A stretch of 64,000 nt of DNA from positions 1-64,000 of the forward strand of contig NZ_VATK01000005.1 of assembly GCF_006546985.1 (NCBI RefSeq), given 5' to 3'. This document shows positions 23,999 through 34,068 of this stretch, piece after piece; the first letter of the stretch is position 1, and each line of letters begins with the position of its first letter. Made by a program: the position numbers and the translations under genes. The stretch is from Bacillus sp. 03113 (lineage in GTDB: Bacteria; Bacillota; Bacilli; Bacillales; Cytobacillaceae). Under the pieces are notes generated by a model. It saw only the letters and a list, made by a program, of their open reading frames with translations. It did not search any database and was not told the DNA's origin.

Positions 23999-26311
23999 TT
24001 GAAAGGAATGACCGTTTATTTTGCTGCGGCTGCTTTATTAGGCCTCTTAGTTGAGTTTGTCGACAAAATCTTTTTTATTATGATTTTTTTTATCCTTCTC
24101 TATTATGTAAAAATAAACAAATCTTTTTCTTACAAAAAACTTTTAATTTTAATGGTAGTCTTTATTGTTTATTTTTTACTTGGTCATGCAGAATTGAAAC
24201 AAAATCATACAGTAATACCAGAGCAAGCAAAATATTTTTCCGTACTATTTACGGATACTGTTAAGATAGATGGAGACCGGTTATATACGTATGGAAATGA
24301 ATTAAAGTACGATGAATCTATTGTCTTGACCTATCAAATAAAGTCAGAAGAAGAGAAGAAGAAGCTGCAGGATGTAAAGCTTGCTGGCTCTGTCTGTCCA
24401 TTGATAGGAGTATTAGAAGAACCTGAACCCTCTAGAAACCAAAATGCCTTTCACTATAAGAACTATCTAAACCGAAAGCATATTCATTGGATCCTAAAGC
24501 TTAATCAGTTTGATCCCGCCTTATGTAAACCTCAAAAAAACTCGCTTATTTCATTCCTGCAATCTCTTCGTCAAAAAGGGATTTCGCTTATTCAAAAAAA
24601 TTTTCCGAAAGAAACGATCCCAATATCCATTGCCCTTGTATTTGGTGAACGCGAGTTTATGGATTCAGATCTAAGTCAAGCGTATCGAGAATTGGGAATC
24701 GTTCATTTATTGGCCATCTCGGGTTCAAATGTTGGAGTTGTTGTATGGATCGTATTTATAATATCCATTCGTCTTGGTATAACAAGGGAAAAAATTCAAT
24801 TGTACTTAATTTTTTTCCTGCCTTTTTTTGCGGTATTGGCAGGAAATGATCCTCCGGTTAATCGTGCTGTACTTATGGCGATGTTTGTTTTATTTGGGAA
24901 AAAATGGGGTAAATCTTGGGAGTTGCTTTCGATCGACTACTTAAGTATTGCATTTCTTTTTTATTTATTTTTTTCTCCATTTGATATTTTTAACATAGGA
25001 TTTCAACTTTCTTTTATTATTTGTTTTTCATTGTTTCTATCTTCCTCCATCCTTCAAAAATGTACTCAGCCGTTTTGGAAAATGATCTTCCTTTCCTTCA
25101 TTGCTCAGCTTACAACAGCTCCGATCCTTTTATTCCATTTTTATGAGCTGCCTGTGACGGCAATTTTTACTAATATGATCTTTGTTCCTATTTATTCTTT
25201 TGTATTATTTCCTTATGTGCTTTGCCTTTTGCCTCTTCAGATGCTTTTTGGAGAGTACGTATCCTTTTTATTTTTTCCCTTCACATTTTTTGTCCAAATG
25301 ACCAATGATTTAGCCATTCTGCTATCACGTTTTCCTTTGAACACAGTTGTATTGGGAAAGCCCAATCTTTTTGTTTTATATGCCTATATTTTAACCATTC
25401 CCTCCTCCTTTCGTTATTTTGAAAAGAAAAAACATCCTTACTATTTTTTCATTCCCGTTGTAATCATGTTTATTCAGTACATGCTTCCATTTCTTTCTCC
25501 TGTTGGTGAAATTACGATGATTGATGTAGGTCAAGGTGATAGCATTTTCATTCAGGAGCCTTTTGGTAAAGGAAATTACTTAATTGATACTGGCGGGACG
25601 ATTTCCTTTCAAACGGAGCATTGGAGAAAAAAAGACTCTTCCTTTGAGGTAGGAAAAGACACAGTTGTTCCATTTCTAAAAAGTAAAAGGGTAACAATAA
25701 TTGATAAGCTAATATTAACACACGGGGACATGGACCATATTGGGGGAGCTCTTTCTATTATTAATGATATAAAAATAAAAGAAATCATTCTTCCTATCGC
25801 AAAAGATCGTTCTGACCTTGAAAGAGAGATTATGGAGAAAGCAGTGGAAAAGAAAATAAAGGTGACGTTTGTTCATTCTAATCAAGGGTGGACAAGCGGA
25901 GATTCTACCTTTAAAGTGTTATCTCCAATGAAAGAGGAGAGTGGTTCTAAAAATGATGGGTCTGTTGTTTTGTATACGATATTGGGTGGAAAGAAATGGT
26001 TGTTCACAGGTGATTTAGAAGAAAATGGAGAGAAACAATTAATGGATAAGTATCCTGAATTAGATATTGACATATTAAAGGTTGCTCATCATGGCAGTGA
26101 TTCTTCAACGTCACAATTATTTCTTGAACATGTAAGTCCGAAATTTGCTCTGATTTCCTCTGGAATTCATAATCGATACGGACATCCCCATAAAGAGATT
26201 ATCGGGCGTTTAAAGGAGAAGAACATCACCATTTTACGAACCGATCATCATGGAGCGATAACTTACACTTTTATTGGAAACAGTGGAACTTTTTCGACTG
26301 TCAATCCGTAA
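23999..26311 (+). CDS. comEC: ComEC, DNA uptake channel
   Basis: Polytopic membrane protein through which single-stranded DNA enters during transformation. The 770-aa product is close to the B. subtilis length. It has N-terminal membrane helices, an OB-like extracellular part (about 70-160) and the Competence domain (FGEREFMDSDLSQAYRELGIVHLLAISGSNVG, about 215-246) with a block of further helices. A C-terminal metallo-beta-lactamase-like domain follows (MIDVGQGDSIFI; LILTHGDMDHIGG; VAHHGSDSS). Start TTG 23999 follows AATGGAG. Last gene of the comE operon. Confidence 0.94.
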   Translation: MKGMTVYFAAAALLGLLVEFVDKIFFIMIFFILLYYVKINKSFSYKKLLILMVVFIVYFLLGHAELKQNHTVIPEQAKYFSVLFTDTVKIDGDRLYTYGNELKYDESIVLTYQIKSEEEKKKLQDVKLAGSVCPLIGVLEEPEPSRNQNAFHYKNYLNRKHIHWILKLNQFDPALCKPQKNSLISFLQSLRQKGISLIQKNFPKETIPISIALVFGEREFMDSDLSQAYRELGIVHLLAISGSNVGVVVWIVFIISIRLGITREKIQLYLIFFLPFFAVLAGNDPPVNRAVLMAMFVLFGKKWGKSWELLSIDYLSIAFLFYLFFSPFDIFNIGFQLSFIICFSLFLSSSILQKCTQPFWKMIFLSFIAQLTTAPILLFHFYELPVTAIFTNMIFVPIYSFVLFPYVLCLLPLQMLFGEYVSFLFFPFTFFVQMTNDLAILLSRFPLNTVVLGKPNLFVLYAYILTIPSSFRYFEKKKHPYYFFIPVVIMFIQYMLPFLSPVGEITMIDVGQGDSIFIQEPFGKGNYLIDTGGTISFQTEHWRKKDSSFEVGKDTVVPFLKSKRVTIIDKLILTHGDMDHIGGALSIINDIKIKEIILPIAKDRSDLEREIMEKAVEKKIKVTFVHSNQGWTSGDSTFKVLSPMKEESGSKNDGSVVLYTILGGKKWLFTGDLEENGEKQLMDKYPELDIDILKVAHHGSDSSTSQLFLEHVSPKFALISSGIHNRYGHPHKEIIGRLKEKNITILRTDHHGAITYTFIGNSGTFSTVNP

Positions 26312-26317
26312 TATATA

Positions 26318-26504
26318 CAGAAAAGCGGAAGCGTCTTGAACAGCCCTGAAGAAAAATGTTCGTTTGACTCAAAAAGTACTTTTTACTTTTAGTGGCAAAG
26401 GGTTATTTTTCACAAGGGCTAGGCGCAGCCGATTAAGTACGCCACGTCCTGTGGCAACATCGGCACTAGTACATCCTGTACGTCGGAGCTAGACACCAGT
26501 TTAA
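26318..26504. repeat. Family B mosaic repeat
   Basis: Contains AAAAGCGGAAGCGTCTTGAACAG, the CCCTGAAGAAAAATGTTCGTT...CACAAGGGCTAG module of 13,963-14,084 in inverse orientation, and a GTACGCCACGTCCTGTGGCAAC...GTACGTCGGAGCTAGAC module also seen at 32,0xx and 62,2xx. Confidence 0.7.
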
Positions 26505-26524
26505 TTTCAAAAAATTATTTCTTA

Positions 26525-26573
26525 GAAAAAAAGGCTGATTCATTCTTGTTAGGAACAAGAATACAATCAACCT
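26525..26573 (-). terminator. Terminator of yqzM
   Basis: On the minus strand AGGTTGATT...ATTCTTGTT pairs with AACAAGAAT...AATCAGCCT around the loop CCT, followed by a T-run (A-run 26525-26532 on the plus strand). Confidence 0.8.
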
Positions 26574-26581
26574 CTCCTCAT

Positions 26582-26716
26582 TTACGAACCGATATAGTGA
26601 ATGAGAGTAGCCAAAATAAAAAGAGTTGCAAAGAAACCAAATGAGACAATAAATCCTACACCAGAATCAACGACATCATTTCTTTTGCATTGAACGTTCT
26701 TCTCAAATTCGTTCAA
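26582..26716 (-). CDS. yqzM: YqzM family small membrane protein
   Basis: The 44-residue product (MNEFEKNVQCKRNDVVDSG..., then VGFIVSFGFFATLFILATLIHYIGS) has one C-terminal membrane helix and matches the YqzM family as I recall it. Start is TTG 26716 with AAGGAGGGAGAGAG directly before. It is on the opposite strand between comEC and holA, as in B. subtilis. Function unknown. Its own terminator follows. It is flanked on both sides by family B repeats. Confidence 0.88.
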   Translation of the reverse strand: MNEFEKNVQCKRNDVVDSGVGFIVSFGFFATLFILATLIHYIGS

Positions 26717-26730
26717 CTCTCTCCCTCCTT

Positions 26731-26945
26731 AAAAGAAAAGCGTAAGCGGCTTGATCAGCCCTGAAGAAAAATGTTCGTTTGACTCAAAAAGCGCTTTTAA
26801 CTTTTAGAGGCAAAGGGTTATTTTTCACAAGGGCTAGACGCTGGAGCTAGACATCAACAAAAGCGGCCGATTAAAAACGCCACGGCCTTATGTCTTCATC
26901 GGCACTCGTACATCCTGTACATCGTAAGCGGTTTGATCAGCTGTT
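26731..26945. repeat. Family B mosaic repeat
   Basis: Again AAAAGCGTAAGCGGCTTGATCAG with the CCCTGAAGAAAAATG...CACAAGGGCTAGACG module, followed by GGCCGATTAAAAACGCCACGG and GCACTCGTACATCCTGTACATCG. The end GTAAGCGGTTTGATCAGC is a third copy of the terminal motif. Two repeats appear fused. Confidence 0.7.
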
Positions 26946-27086
26946 ACTAGCTACTTTCTTAACCAAATTATAATGGAATCGATAAAGAAAATAAAGAATC
27001 TGACAGCGCCTTTTCCTCAAATGACAGGAGTTGTCACAAATAGTTTTCAGTTGAAAGGTCAAAATACGTATATAAGATGGTACCGT

Positions 27087-27167
27087 TGTCAATTAAGTAT
27101 CCTAGGCCTCAATTGACAGCGTTCAATATATAGGGAATTGGTACCTTCAATGAAGGTGTCAATTCCC
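27087..27167. other. Unexplained structured segment upstream of holA
   Basis: Two inverted repeats in tandem: TGTCAATT (27087-27094) with AATTGACA (27111-27118), and GGGAATTG..ACCTTCA (27133-27149) with TGAAGGT..CAATTCCC (27151-27167), two wobbles. AATTG/CAATT recurs in both. The remainder of 26,946-27,240 shows no gene. Could be a leader structure or a decayed element. Confidence 0.5.
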
Positions 27168-27246
27168 AGTGAAATATCTTGTCAAATAGCGGGCGCTTCA
27201 TTAGGATTAATACATATAGAAATGGTATGAAACGGAGCGGAAGACT

Positions 27247-28296
27247 TTGATAGTGAACTTATGGAAAGATATAAAAAGAAAAAGATTTTCTCCTACTTAT
27301 TTATTATATGGAACAGAAGCGTTTCTTATTAATGAAACAACACAATTATTAGTTAATCATGTTTTTGATGAAGGGGAAGTAGATTTTAATTTATCCTCCT
27401 ATGATTTGGAAGATACACCGATAGAAACGGTCATTGAAGAGGCTGAAACACTCCCCTTTATTGGAGAGAGAAAACTCATTCTTGCTCATAATCCTGACTT
27501 TTTAACAGCGGAAAAAACAAAAGGTAAAATTGAACATAATCTTGCGAAATTAGAAGCGTACTTGAAGCAGCCGGCTCCCTATTCCATTTTAGTATTTTTG
27601 GCTCCTTATGAAAAATTAGACGAACGTAAAAAGCTGACAAAAGAATTAAAACGGCAAGCAGCTATTTTAGAAGCGAAAAAATTAAACGAAGCAGAATTAA
27701 AGAATTGGATAAAAGAAAGAGCAGCACTAAATGAAGTAGAAATAGATGACCAGGCTGTTGAATTAATCCTTAATCTTGCAGGAACTGATCTATTTATGCT
27801 TACAAATGAGGTAGACAAGCTCGCTCTTTATTGTCAGCAGGAAAAAAAGATTGACATGATTGTCGTTGAACAATTAGTAGCACGATCACTTGAACAAAAT
27901 ATTTTTTCATTAGTAGATAAAATAGTAAATCGAAAAATAGAACAGGCTTTTAGAATTTATTATGATCTCTTGAAGCAAAATGAAGAGCCGATAAAAATAT
28001 TAGCAATGATTACAAGTCAATTCCGCCTGCTTTATCAAGTGAAAGAAATGTCAAGGAGAGGATATGGACAGCAGCATATGGCAGGTTTTCTAAAGGTACA
28101 TCCTTATCGAATTAAGCTAGCTGCTGGTCAAGTTCGTGATTTTAGTGATGAAGAATTAAAAAAAATCATGAATGAGCTTGCAGAAGCAGACTATAAAATG
28201 AAAACGGGAGCAATGAATAAAGAGCTGTTGATCGAATTATTTCTATTTCATTTACAAGATGAACCTCAAAAGGGTTCGCGCGTTTCATCTTTATGA
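27247..28296 (+). CDS. holA: DNA polymerase III delta subunit
   Basis: Clamp-loader subunit that opens the sliding clamp. The 349-aa product has the characteristic LLYGTEAFLINETTQLL start (about 18-34) and DFNLSSYDLEDTPIE. Conserved LPFIGERKLILAHNPDFL, LVFLAPYEKLDERKKLTK and LVARSLEQNIFSLVDKIVNRK follow. Start is TTG 27247 with CGGAGCGGAAG before it; GTG 27253 is an alternative. The stop codon lies inside the target duplication of a family A element, so the insertion landed exactly at the gene end. Confidence 0.93.
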   Translation: MIVNLWKDIKRKRFSPTYLLYGTEAFLINETTQLLVNHVFDEGEVDFNLSSYDLEDTPIETVIEEAETLPFIGERKLILAHNPDFLTAEKTKGKIEHNLAKLEAYLKQPAPYSILVFLAPYEKLDERKKLTKELKRQAAILEAKKLNEAELKNWIKERAALNEVEIDDQAVELILNLAGTDLFMLTNEVDKLALYCQQEKKIDMIVVEQLVARSLEQNIFSLVDKIVNRKIEQAFRIYYDLLKQNEEPIKILAMITSQFRLLYQVKEMSRRGYGQQHMAGFLKVHPYRIKLAAGQVRDFSDEELKKIMNELAEADYKMKTGAMNKELLIELFLFHLQDEPQKGSRVSSL

Positions 28297-28300
28297 AAAA

Positions 28301-28503
28301 GGCTGTTTTCGTATAGATTGTTGCTTTTAAACCCGCAGCCTGCATACACTTAGCTTTCCGTGGGCGAGCGTCTAGCCTCCTCGTCGCACGGGGTCTCGCC
28401 TTTCTCGCATTCCCACAGGAGTCTACGTGTATGCAGGCTGCTCCGAAACGTTTCTCCCAATGTTTTTTTTATGTCAAAAGCAACAAACTTTGAGAAAACA
28501 GCC
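28301..28503 (-). mobile_element. Family A miniature element, copy 2 (inverted, at holA stop codon)
   Basis: A 203-bp copy in the opposite orientation to the other five. ATGAAAAA at 28293-28300 and 28504-28511 is an exact 8-bp target duplication; the left one contains the holA TGA (28294-28296). Confidence 0.9.
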
Positions 28504-28513
28504 ATGAAAAAAC

Positions 28514-28563
28514 AACAAGAGGGTTTCTTTAAAGTGTATATACTTTAAGGAAACCCTCTTGTT
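28514..28563. terminator. Bidirectional terminator between holA and rpsT-side sequence
   Basis: AACAAGAGGGTTTC...AAAGT pairs with ACTTT...GAAACCCTCTTGTT over nearly 20 bp, with A and T runs outside. It presumably served holA before the element inserted between them. Confidence 0.8.
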
Positions 28564-28597
28564 TCTTAAAAATAAGAATAATATTTTAAAGTTAGAC

Positions 28598-28716
28598 GAG
28601 TGTCTAGCTCCAGCGCCTAGCCGCTCGGATCATAAGCCACAATACTCCAGAAATCAGGATTTCCTGCGTATTGCGTCTTATGTCTGTCGCGGCTGATCAA
28701 GTCGCTTACGCTTTTC
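28598..28716. repeat. Family B repeat
   Basis: TGTCTAGCTCCAGCGCCTAG at the left, the CGGATCATAAGCCACAATACTCC...GCGTATTGCGTCTTATGTCTG hairpin module, and GGCTGATCAAGTCGCTTACGC at the right. This is the cleanest single-module copy. It ends at the rpsT stop codon. Confidence 0.75.
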
Positions 28717-28719
28717 TAT

Positions 28720-28986
28720 TTAAGCGTTTAAAGAGTTTATTTTTTTCGCTAAACGAGATTTTTTACGAGCAGCAGCGTTTTTATGGATAAGTCCCTTCGC
28801 AGCAGCTTTATCTAACTTACTAGCAGCGCTTGAGAAAGATTCAACTGCAACAGCAGCATCAGTTTTAACAATAGCAGCTTCAGTTTTCTTAACAGCAGTA
28901 CGCAAAGAAGATTTGAAGTTAGTGTTTTGAGCATTACGAGCTTCGCTAGTTTTCACACGCTTAATTGCGGATTTAATGTTTGGCAT
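28720..28986 (-). CDS. rpsT: 30S ribosomal protein S20
   Basis: The 88-aa basic product begins [18 protein letters not shown] and continues with Lys/Ala-rich helices ([28 protein letters not shown]), the S20 pattern. It binds 16S rRNA during 30S assembly. ATG 28986 follows TAGGAGGTGAAT on the minus strand. It is monocistronic and divergent from gpr, as in B. subtilis. Confidence 0.96.
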   Translation of the reverse strand: MPNIKSAIKRVKTSEARNAQNTNFKSSLRTAVKKTEAAIVKTDAAVAVESFSSAASKLDKAAAKGLIHKNAAARKKSRLAKKINSLNA

Positions 28987-29210
28987 TAAAATTCACCTCC
29001 TAAAAAGAGATCGAGATTCTATTCACTCGATTTACATTCATTACAATAAGAACAAGTGATATTCTATCAAACGACCGTACATATTGCAATACTCTCCATT
29101 TATTTTACCTTAAAAGATGTGTATAAAAATGAAAAATGAATATTTAAGTATGAAAGGGCAATGATAGAAAATATTCAAGCATGATTATCAACTGAATGTG
29201 GGGGATTTCT

Positions 29211-30335
29211 TTGACAAACGAAATGGATTTAAGCCAATATGCAATTCGAACGGATTTAGCGATTGAAGCAAGAGAAATGGTATTAAATGAACAAAAAGCG
29301 GATGTTCAGAAGCAAAAAAATCTATCCCAAATTGAGGGAGTCATTGTAAAAGAAAAAGTTGAGGACGGGACAAAAATTTCTTTGGTTGAAGTAACGGAGG
29401 TAGGGGAAAAAAACATCGGGAAAAAAAGAGGGAATTACTTAACGATTGAAGTAGAGGGAATTCGTCAACAGGATAGTGAGCTCCAGAAAAAAGTTGAAAA
29501 AATCTTGGCAATGGAGCTTTCTCAATTTTTAAAAAGAATGGGTTTACAAGAAAATGCCTCCTGTTTAGTCGTTGGATTAGGAAATTGGAATGTAACTCCA
29601 GATGCATTAGGCCCGCAAGTATGTGAAAATCTTCTTGTTACAAGGCATCTCTATGCTCTGCAGCCTGAGAGTATTGAAGAAGGCTATCGATCCGTCAGTG
29701 CACTGGCTCCAGGTGTCATGGGTCTGACTGGAATAGAGACAAGCGATATTATTATGGGAGTCGTTGAGAAAACGAAGCCCGACTTTATCATTGTCATCGA
29801 TGCTCTAGCTTCACGGTCGATAGAACGTGTAAATTCCACGATCCAAATTTCTGATACTGGCATTCATCCAGGCTCAGGGGTCGGCAATAAGCGGAAGGAG
29901 CTTAGCGTTGAAACATTAGGTATTCCCGTTGTGGCAATTGGTGTCCCAACTGTAGTTGACGCAGTATCCATTACAAGCGATACGATTGATTTTATGCTAA
30001 AGCATTTTGGAAAAGAGCTAAAGGAAGGGAATAAGCCTTCAAGAGCATTAGCACCGGCTTGGATAAATTTTGGTGAAAAAAAAGTATTAACCAACGAAGA
30101 CCTTCCAGAGGAACATCATAGAAAAACATTTCTTGGTATGATCGGAACGTTATCTGAGGAAGAAAAACGAAGCCTAATATATGAAGTCTTATCTCCTTTA
30201 GGACACAATTTAATGGTGACTCCAAAGGAAGTCGATATCTTTATTGAAGAAATGGCAAATTTATTAGCAAATGGTTTAAATGCAGCTCTACATAGTGCGG
30301 TAAATCAAGGGAATGCAGGTTTTATGACGCATTAA
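29211..30335 (+). CDS. gpr: Germination protease (spore protease, SASP endopeptidase)
   Basis: Degrades small acid-soluble spore proteins during germination; made as a zymogen (family A25). The 374-aa product has the early pro-region ([15 protein letters not shown]; propeptide cleavage occurs shortly before IEGVIV-type sequence), [32 protein letters not shown] and [18 protein letters not shown] 29211 is preferred because GGGGGAT lies at suitable spacing; the frame opens at ATG 29196, which has no ribosome site. Followed by spoIIP. Confidence 0.92.
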   Translation: MTNEMDLSQYAIRTDLAIEAREMVLNEQKADVQKQKNLSQIEGVIVKEKVEDGTKISLVEVTEVGEKNIGKKRGNYLTIEVEGIRQQDSELQKKVEKILAMELSQFLKRMGLQENASCLVVGLGNWNVTPDALGPQVCENLLVTRHLYALQPESIEEGYRSVSALAPGVMGLTGIETSDIIMGVVEKTKPDFIIVIDALASRSIERVNSTIQISDTGIHPGSGVGNKRKELSVETLGIPVVAIGVPTVVDAVSITSDTIDFMLKHFGKELKEGNKPSRALAPAWINFGEKKVLTNEDLPEEHHRKTFLGMIGTLSEEEKRSLIYEVLSPLGHNLMVTPKEVDIFIEEMANLLANGLNAALHSAVNQGNAGFMTH

Positions 30336-30409
30336 AGAGTTTGATTTTAAGGTTCTATCTCTCCTAGCAATGACATAAGTTTTAGTAGAAATGCTAGAAG
30401 AGGTGTGAT

Positions 30410-31597
30410 ATGAAATCAAAAGCAACAAATATTTCCGTAACCATTCGTGGGACAAGTCTTATTAAACTAGTAGCAGTATTCTCTTTATTCTTAATGATGA
30501 TTTTTTCTATTAGCGGTTTATTAACATCGTTGAAGCCGTCTTGGAGAATTTCTTCATCTTCTTTAAATCATGCGACAACAAAAATAACAGGGGACATGCT
30601 CTATCAAATTGTAGGTATGGAAAATCATCTCTTCTTAGAATCTTTACCAGATAAACATTCGTCTCCGCAAATATCTAATTATCTTTTTAAGCTCACTACT
30701 AATATAAGTCTTAATGATCCTAGAAGTCTTTTGGGAAGGGAGCTTCCAGCATTCTCTCTTTATGATGGTAAGATTCTTGTCGCAGGAGAGGGAACAAATT
30801 ATACCAATATGCCGATTGAATCTTCTCCGCCAATGGACATTTTAAAAAAGGAAAAAGAAGCAACATTACAAAATACAGAGGGCGTCCAAGACACAGAGAA
30901 AGCAAACCCGCCATCTTCTCCTTTACATTCAACGGGAGACAAAAAAGTCGTTTACGTTTATTTTTCGCATACACGCGAATCATTTCTTCCTTACTTAAAA
31001 GGAGTGACGAACCCGGATCTTGCTAGACATTCACAAATGAATGTTTCAAAAATAGGGGATAAATTACAAGAAGAACTGCAAAGTAGAGGAATAGGCACGA
31101 CAGTTGATAAAACAGATATCGAAACCCTCTTAAACAAAAAAGGGTGGACGTATAATCAGTCTTACCAAGAATCGCGTGAAGTCGTTCAAAATGCTATGAC
31201 TCGTGATCGTAACTTAACTTATTTAATCGATATTCATCGAGATTCTCGAAGAAGGGAACACACTACTAAGATCATAAATGGAGTTCCATATGCGAAGCTA
31301 GCCTTTATTATCGGTGCTGAAAATCAAAATTACGAAAAAAATGTAGCTTTTGCGAAAGAGCTTCACGAAAGATTAGACAAGGAATATAAAGGCTTAAGCA
31401 GGGGGATTATTGAAAAAAAAGGTGCCGAGACAAATGGAAAATTTAATCAGGATTTATCAAGCAACGCCATTCTGATTGAGTTTGGCGGCGTTGATAACAC
31501 CTTTGAGGAGTTAAATCGGTCTGCTGCAATTCTTGCACAAGTATTTAGTGAATATTATTGGCAGGCAGAAAGTGTTAATAGCCAAGTGAAACCATAA
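30410..31597 (+). CDS. spoIIP: Stage II sporulation protein P, peptidoglycan hydrolase
   Basis: Amidase/endopeptidase of the DMP complex that drives engulfment and thins the septum. The 395-aa product has an N-terminal membrane anchor (IKLVAVFSLFLMMIFSISGLL, about 18-38). A variable outer segment follows, then the catalytic domain with VYVYFSHTRESFLPYL (about 180), LIDIHRDSRRR (about 272-282), IIGAENQNYEKN and AILIEFGGVDN (about 350-360). His and Glu residues in these motifs would bind zinc. It lies between gpr and yqxA, the usual order. Confidence 0.94.
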   Translation: MKSKATNISVTIRGTSLIKLVAVFSLFLMMIFSISGLLTSLKPSWRISSSSLNHATTKITGDMLYQIVGMENHLFLESLPDKHSSPQISNYLFKLTTNISLNDPRSLLGRELPAFSLYDGKILVAGEGTNYTNMPIESSPPMDILKKEKEATLQNTEGVQDTEKANPPSSPLHSTGDKKVVYVYFSHTRESFLPYLKGVTNPDLARHSQMNVSKIGDKLQEELQSRGIGTTVDKTDIETLLNKKGWTYNQSYQESREVVQNAMTRDRNLTYLIDIHRDSRRREHTTKIINGVPYAKLAFIIGAENQNYEKNVAFAKELHERLDKEYKGLSRGIIEKKGAETNGKFNQDLSSNAILIEFGGVDNTFEELNRSAAILAQVFSEYYWQAESVNSQVKP

Positions 31598-31619
31598 TTA
31601 ATTAAATAAAGGTGGTCAA

Positions 31620-31979
31620 ATGAAACGATTTATGCTCAAGGTAATCTTAATTGCCATCGTCATGTTTATCTCTGTTTTATTTGGAATGCAGCAAGCAAAT
31701 GAAGGGATTCACAAGATGAAAGGGTATGAAGATGCCAATCTAAAAAGTGCTTTTACGATGAAGGAAAATACGGATGGAGAAATTCAGGCATCCGTTCTTG
31801 GCAGAAATATTTCTTCTCATGATCTTCAAAGTAAAAAAGAGCAATTAGAAGAAATGAAAGCCTATAACTTCTTCTCTTCAATGGGGAAAAACTTAGCAAA
31901 TGGTATAACAAGCTTAACAGAAAAAACCTTTAACAGCCTAACAAAGAATAATGGAAAAGATGAGAATGATCAAAACTAA
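31620..31979 (+). CDS. yqxA: YqxA family protein
   Basis: The 119-aa product has an N-terminal membrane helix (MLKVILIAIVMFISVLFGMQQ, about 4-24) and a polar outside part with coiled tendency (LQSKKEQLEEMKAYNFFSSMGK). DUF3679-type YqxA proteins occupy this position between spoIIP and lepA; function is unknown. ATG 31620 follows AAAGGTGGTC. Confidence 0.8.
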   Translation: MKRFMLKVILIAIVMFISVLFGMQQANEGIHKMKGYEDANLKSAFTMKENTDGEIQASVLGRNISSHDLQSKKEQLEEMKAYNFFSSMGKNLANGITSLTEKTFNSLTKNNGKDENDQN

Positions 31980-32004
31980 TATTCCTTGGAATATATTATG
32001 CTTA

Positions 32005-32092
32005 ATGCGGCTGATCAAGGTGCTTTCGACGTATAGGATGTACTAGTGCCGATGTTGCCACAGGACGTGGCGCCTTTAATCGGCCGCATTTC
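32005..32092. repeat. Family B repeat, short form
   Basis: GCGGCTGATCAAGGTGCTTTC, then CGTATAGGATGTACTAG..GCCGATGTTGCCACAGGACGTGGCGCC..AATCGGCCGCATTTCTA. The GCCGAT/ATCGGC and GCCAC/GTGGC arms make a hairpin. The inner module equals part of 26,4xx and 62,2xx in inverse orientation. Confidence 0.65.
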
Positions 32093-32166
32093 TATTGAAT
32101 CTTGTGAACCCTACTGATATAATCAAAAATAGTGTATATTGCGCGATTGAAGTAGGAGTGAACGAT

Positions 32167-34002
32167 ATGAACAGAGAAGAAAGACTAAAAAAGCAATCAA
32201 AGATACGGAATTTTTCCATCATCGCTCATATTGATCATGGGAAGTCTACGTTAGCTGACCGCATTCTTGAAAAAACCAATGCCTTAACGGCTCGTGAGAT
32301 GAAAGATCAGCTGCTAGACTCGATGGATCTAGAAAGAGAACGAGGAATTACCATTAAATTAAATTCCGTACAATTAAAATATAAAGCAAAAGATGGCGAG
32401 GTATATACCTTTCATCTTATTGATACCCCAGGACATGTCGATTTTACGTATGAAGTGTCCAGAAGTTTAGCTGCCTGTGAAGGGGCAGTTCTTGTCGTGG
32501 ATGCAGCGCAAGGAATTGAAGCTCAAACACTTGCTAATGTATATTTAGCTATAGATAACGATTTAGAAATCGTTCCAGTTATTAATAAGATTGATTTACC
32601 AAGTGCAGAACCAGAACGAGTGAGAAATGAAATTGAGGATGTTATTGGATTAGATGCATCTGAAGCTGTTTTAGCCTCTGCAAAAGCAGGAATTGGGATT
32701 GAAGAAATATTAGAACAAATCGTTGAAAAGGTTCCTGCTCCAACAGGTGATCCAGAAGCTCCACTACAAGCCTTAATTTTTGATTCCTTATATGATGCTT
32801 ATCGTGGCGTAATCGCGTACATCAGAGTTGTGGAAGGTACTGTAAAAGTTGGCGATAAAATCAAAATGATGGCTACTGGGAAAGAATTTGAAGTAACAGA
32901 GGTCGGCGTATACTCTCCTAAGGAAGTCCCTTTAAAGGAACTATCTGTTGGAGATGTAGGATTTCTTACGGCATCGATTAAGAATGTTGGCGATACTCGT
33001 GTTGGTGATACGATCACGAGTGCAAAAAACGGGGCAACTGAACCGCTTCCAGGTTACAGACGCTTAAATCCGATGGTTTATTGTGGTCTTTATCCGATTG
33101 ACAGCGCGAAATTTAACGATTTGCGTGAAGCACTTGAAAAGCTTGAATTAAATGATTCAGCACTTCAATATGAGCCTGAAACCTCTCAAGCATTAGGTTT
33201 TGGCTTCCGTTGCGGCTTCTTAGGACTGCTTCATATGGAAATCATTCAAGAGAGAATTGAACGTGAATTTAATATTGATTTAATTACAACGGCTCCAAGC
33301 GTTATCTATCACGTCATTATGACGGATGGCACTGAAGTAAGAATTGATAATCCTTCCGATATGCCTGACCCGCAAAAGATTGAACGGGTGGAGGAGCCTT
33401 ATGTAAAAGCTACTATGATGGCTCCAAATGAATATGTGGGCGCGATAATGGAGCTGTGCCAAGGAAAACGTGGAATTTTCATTGATATGCAGTATTTGGA
33501 TGAAACGCGTGTCAGCATTGTATATCATATTCCTTTAGCAGAAATTGTTTATGACTTTTTTGATCAACTAAAATCAAGTACAAAAGGATATGCATCCTTT
33601 GATTACGAGTTAATTGGCTATCAGCCATCAAAGCTTGTTAAAATGGATATCTTATTAAATAACGAAAAAGTAGATGCCTTAAGTTTTATCGTGCATAAAG
33701 ACTTTGCTTATGAAAGAGGAAAAATCATCGTTGAAAAACTGAAGGAATTAATTCCGCGTCAACAGTTTGAGGTTCCTGTTCAGGCAGCGATTGGACAGAA
33801 AATTGTCGCTCGATCAACTATTAAAGCCATGCGTAAAAATGTTCTAGCAAAATGCTATGGAGGAGATATTTCCCGTAAGAGAAAGCTTTTAGAAAAGCAA
33901 AAAGAAGGGAAAAAGCGGATGAAGTCCGTTGGCTCCGTCGAGGTTCCTCAAGAGGCATTTATGGCTGTATTGAAAATGGATGATACAAATCCAAAGAAAT
34001 AG
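32167..34002 (+). CDS. lepA: Elongation factor 4 (LepA)
   Basis: Ribosome-bound GTPase, 611 aa. G1 AHIDHGKST (about 18-26), RGITIK switch, G3 DTPGHVDF, G4 NKIDLPS; then EF-G-like domains and the LepA-specific C-terminus ([37 protein letters not shown]). The frame extends 24 codons upstream, but AGTAGGAGTGAACG before ATG 32167 and the start of homology ([20 protein letters not shown]) decide. It precedes hemW with a terminator between. Confidence 0.96.
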   Translation: MNREERLKKQSKIRNFSIIAHIDHGKSTLADRILEKTNALTAREMKDQLLDSMDLERERGITIKLNSVQLKYKAKDGEVYTFHLIDTPGHVDFTYEVSRSLAACEGAVLVVDAAQGIEAQTLANVYLAIDNDLEIVPVINKIDLPSAEPERVRNEIEDVIGLDASEAVLASAKAGIGIEEILEQIVEKVPAPTGDPEAPLQALIFDSLYDAYRGVIAYIRVVEGTVKVGDKIKMMATGKEFEVTEVGVYSPKEVPLKELSVGDVGFLTASIKNVGDTRVGDTITSAKNGATEPLPGYRRLNPMVYCGLYPIDSAKFNDLREALEKLELNDSALQYEPETSQALGFGFRCGFLGLLHMEIIQERIEREFNIDLITTAPSVIYHVIMTDGTEVRIDNPSDMPDPQKIERVEEPYVKATMMAPNEYVGAIMELCQGKRGIFIDMQYLDETRVSIVYHIPLAEIVYDFFDQLKSSTKGYASFDYELIGYQPSKLVKMDILLNNEKVDALSFIVHKDFAYERGKIIVEKLKELIPRQQFEVPVQAAIGQKIVARSTIKAMRKNVLAKCYGGDISRKRKLLEKQKEGKKRMKSVGSVEVPQEAFMAVLKMDDTNPKK

Positions 34003-34008
34003 AAAGAT

Positions 34009-34053
34009 AAGAGGTTAGATGTGCTTCTTTCAAGGGCTCTAACCTCTTTTTAT
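34009..34053 (+). terminator. Terminator or attenuator between lepA and hemW
   Basis: AAGAGGTTAGA (34009-34019) pairs with TCTAACCTCTT (34038-34048), then T-run. HemW's ribosome site begins right after it. Confidence 0.8.
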
Positions 34054-34068
34054 TTAGAGGTGAAAATA

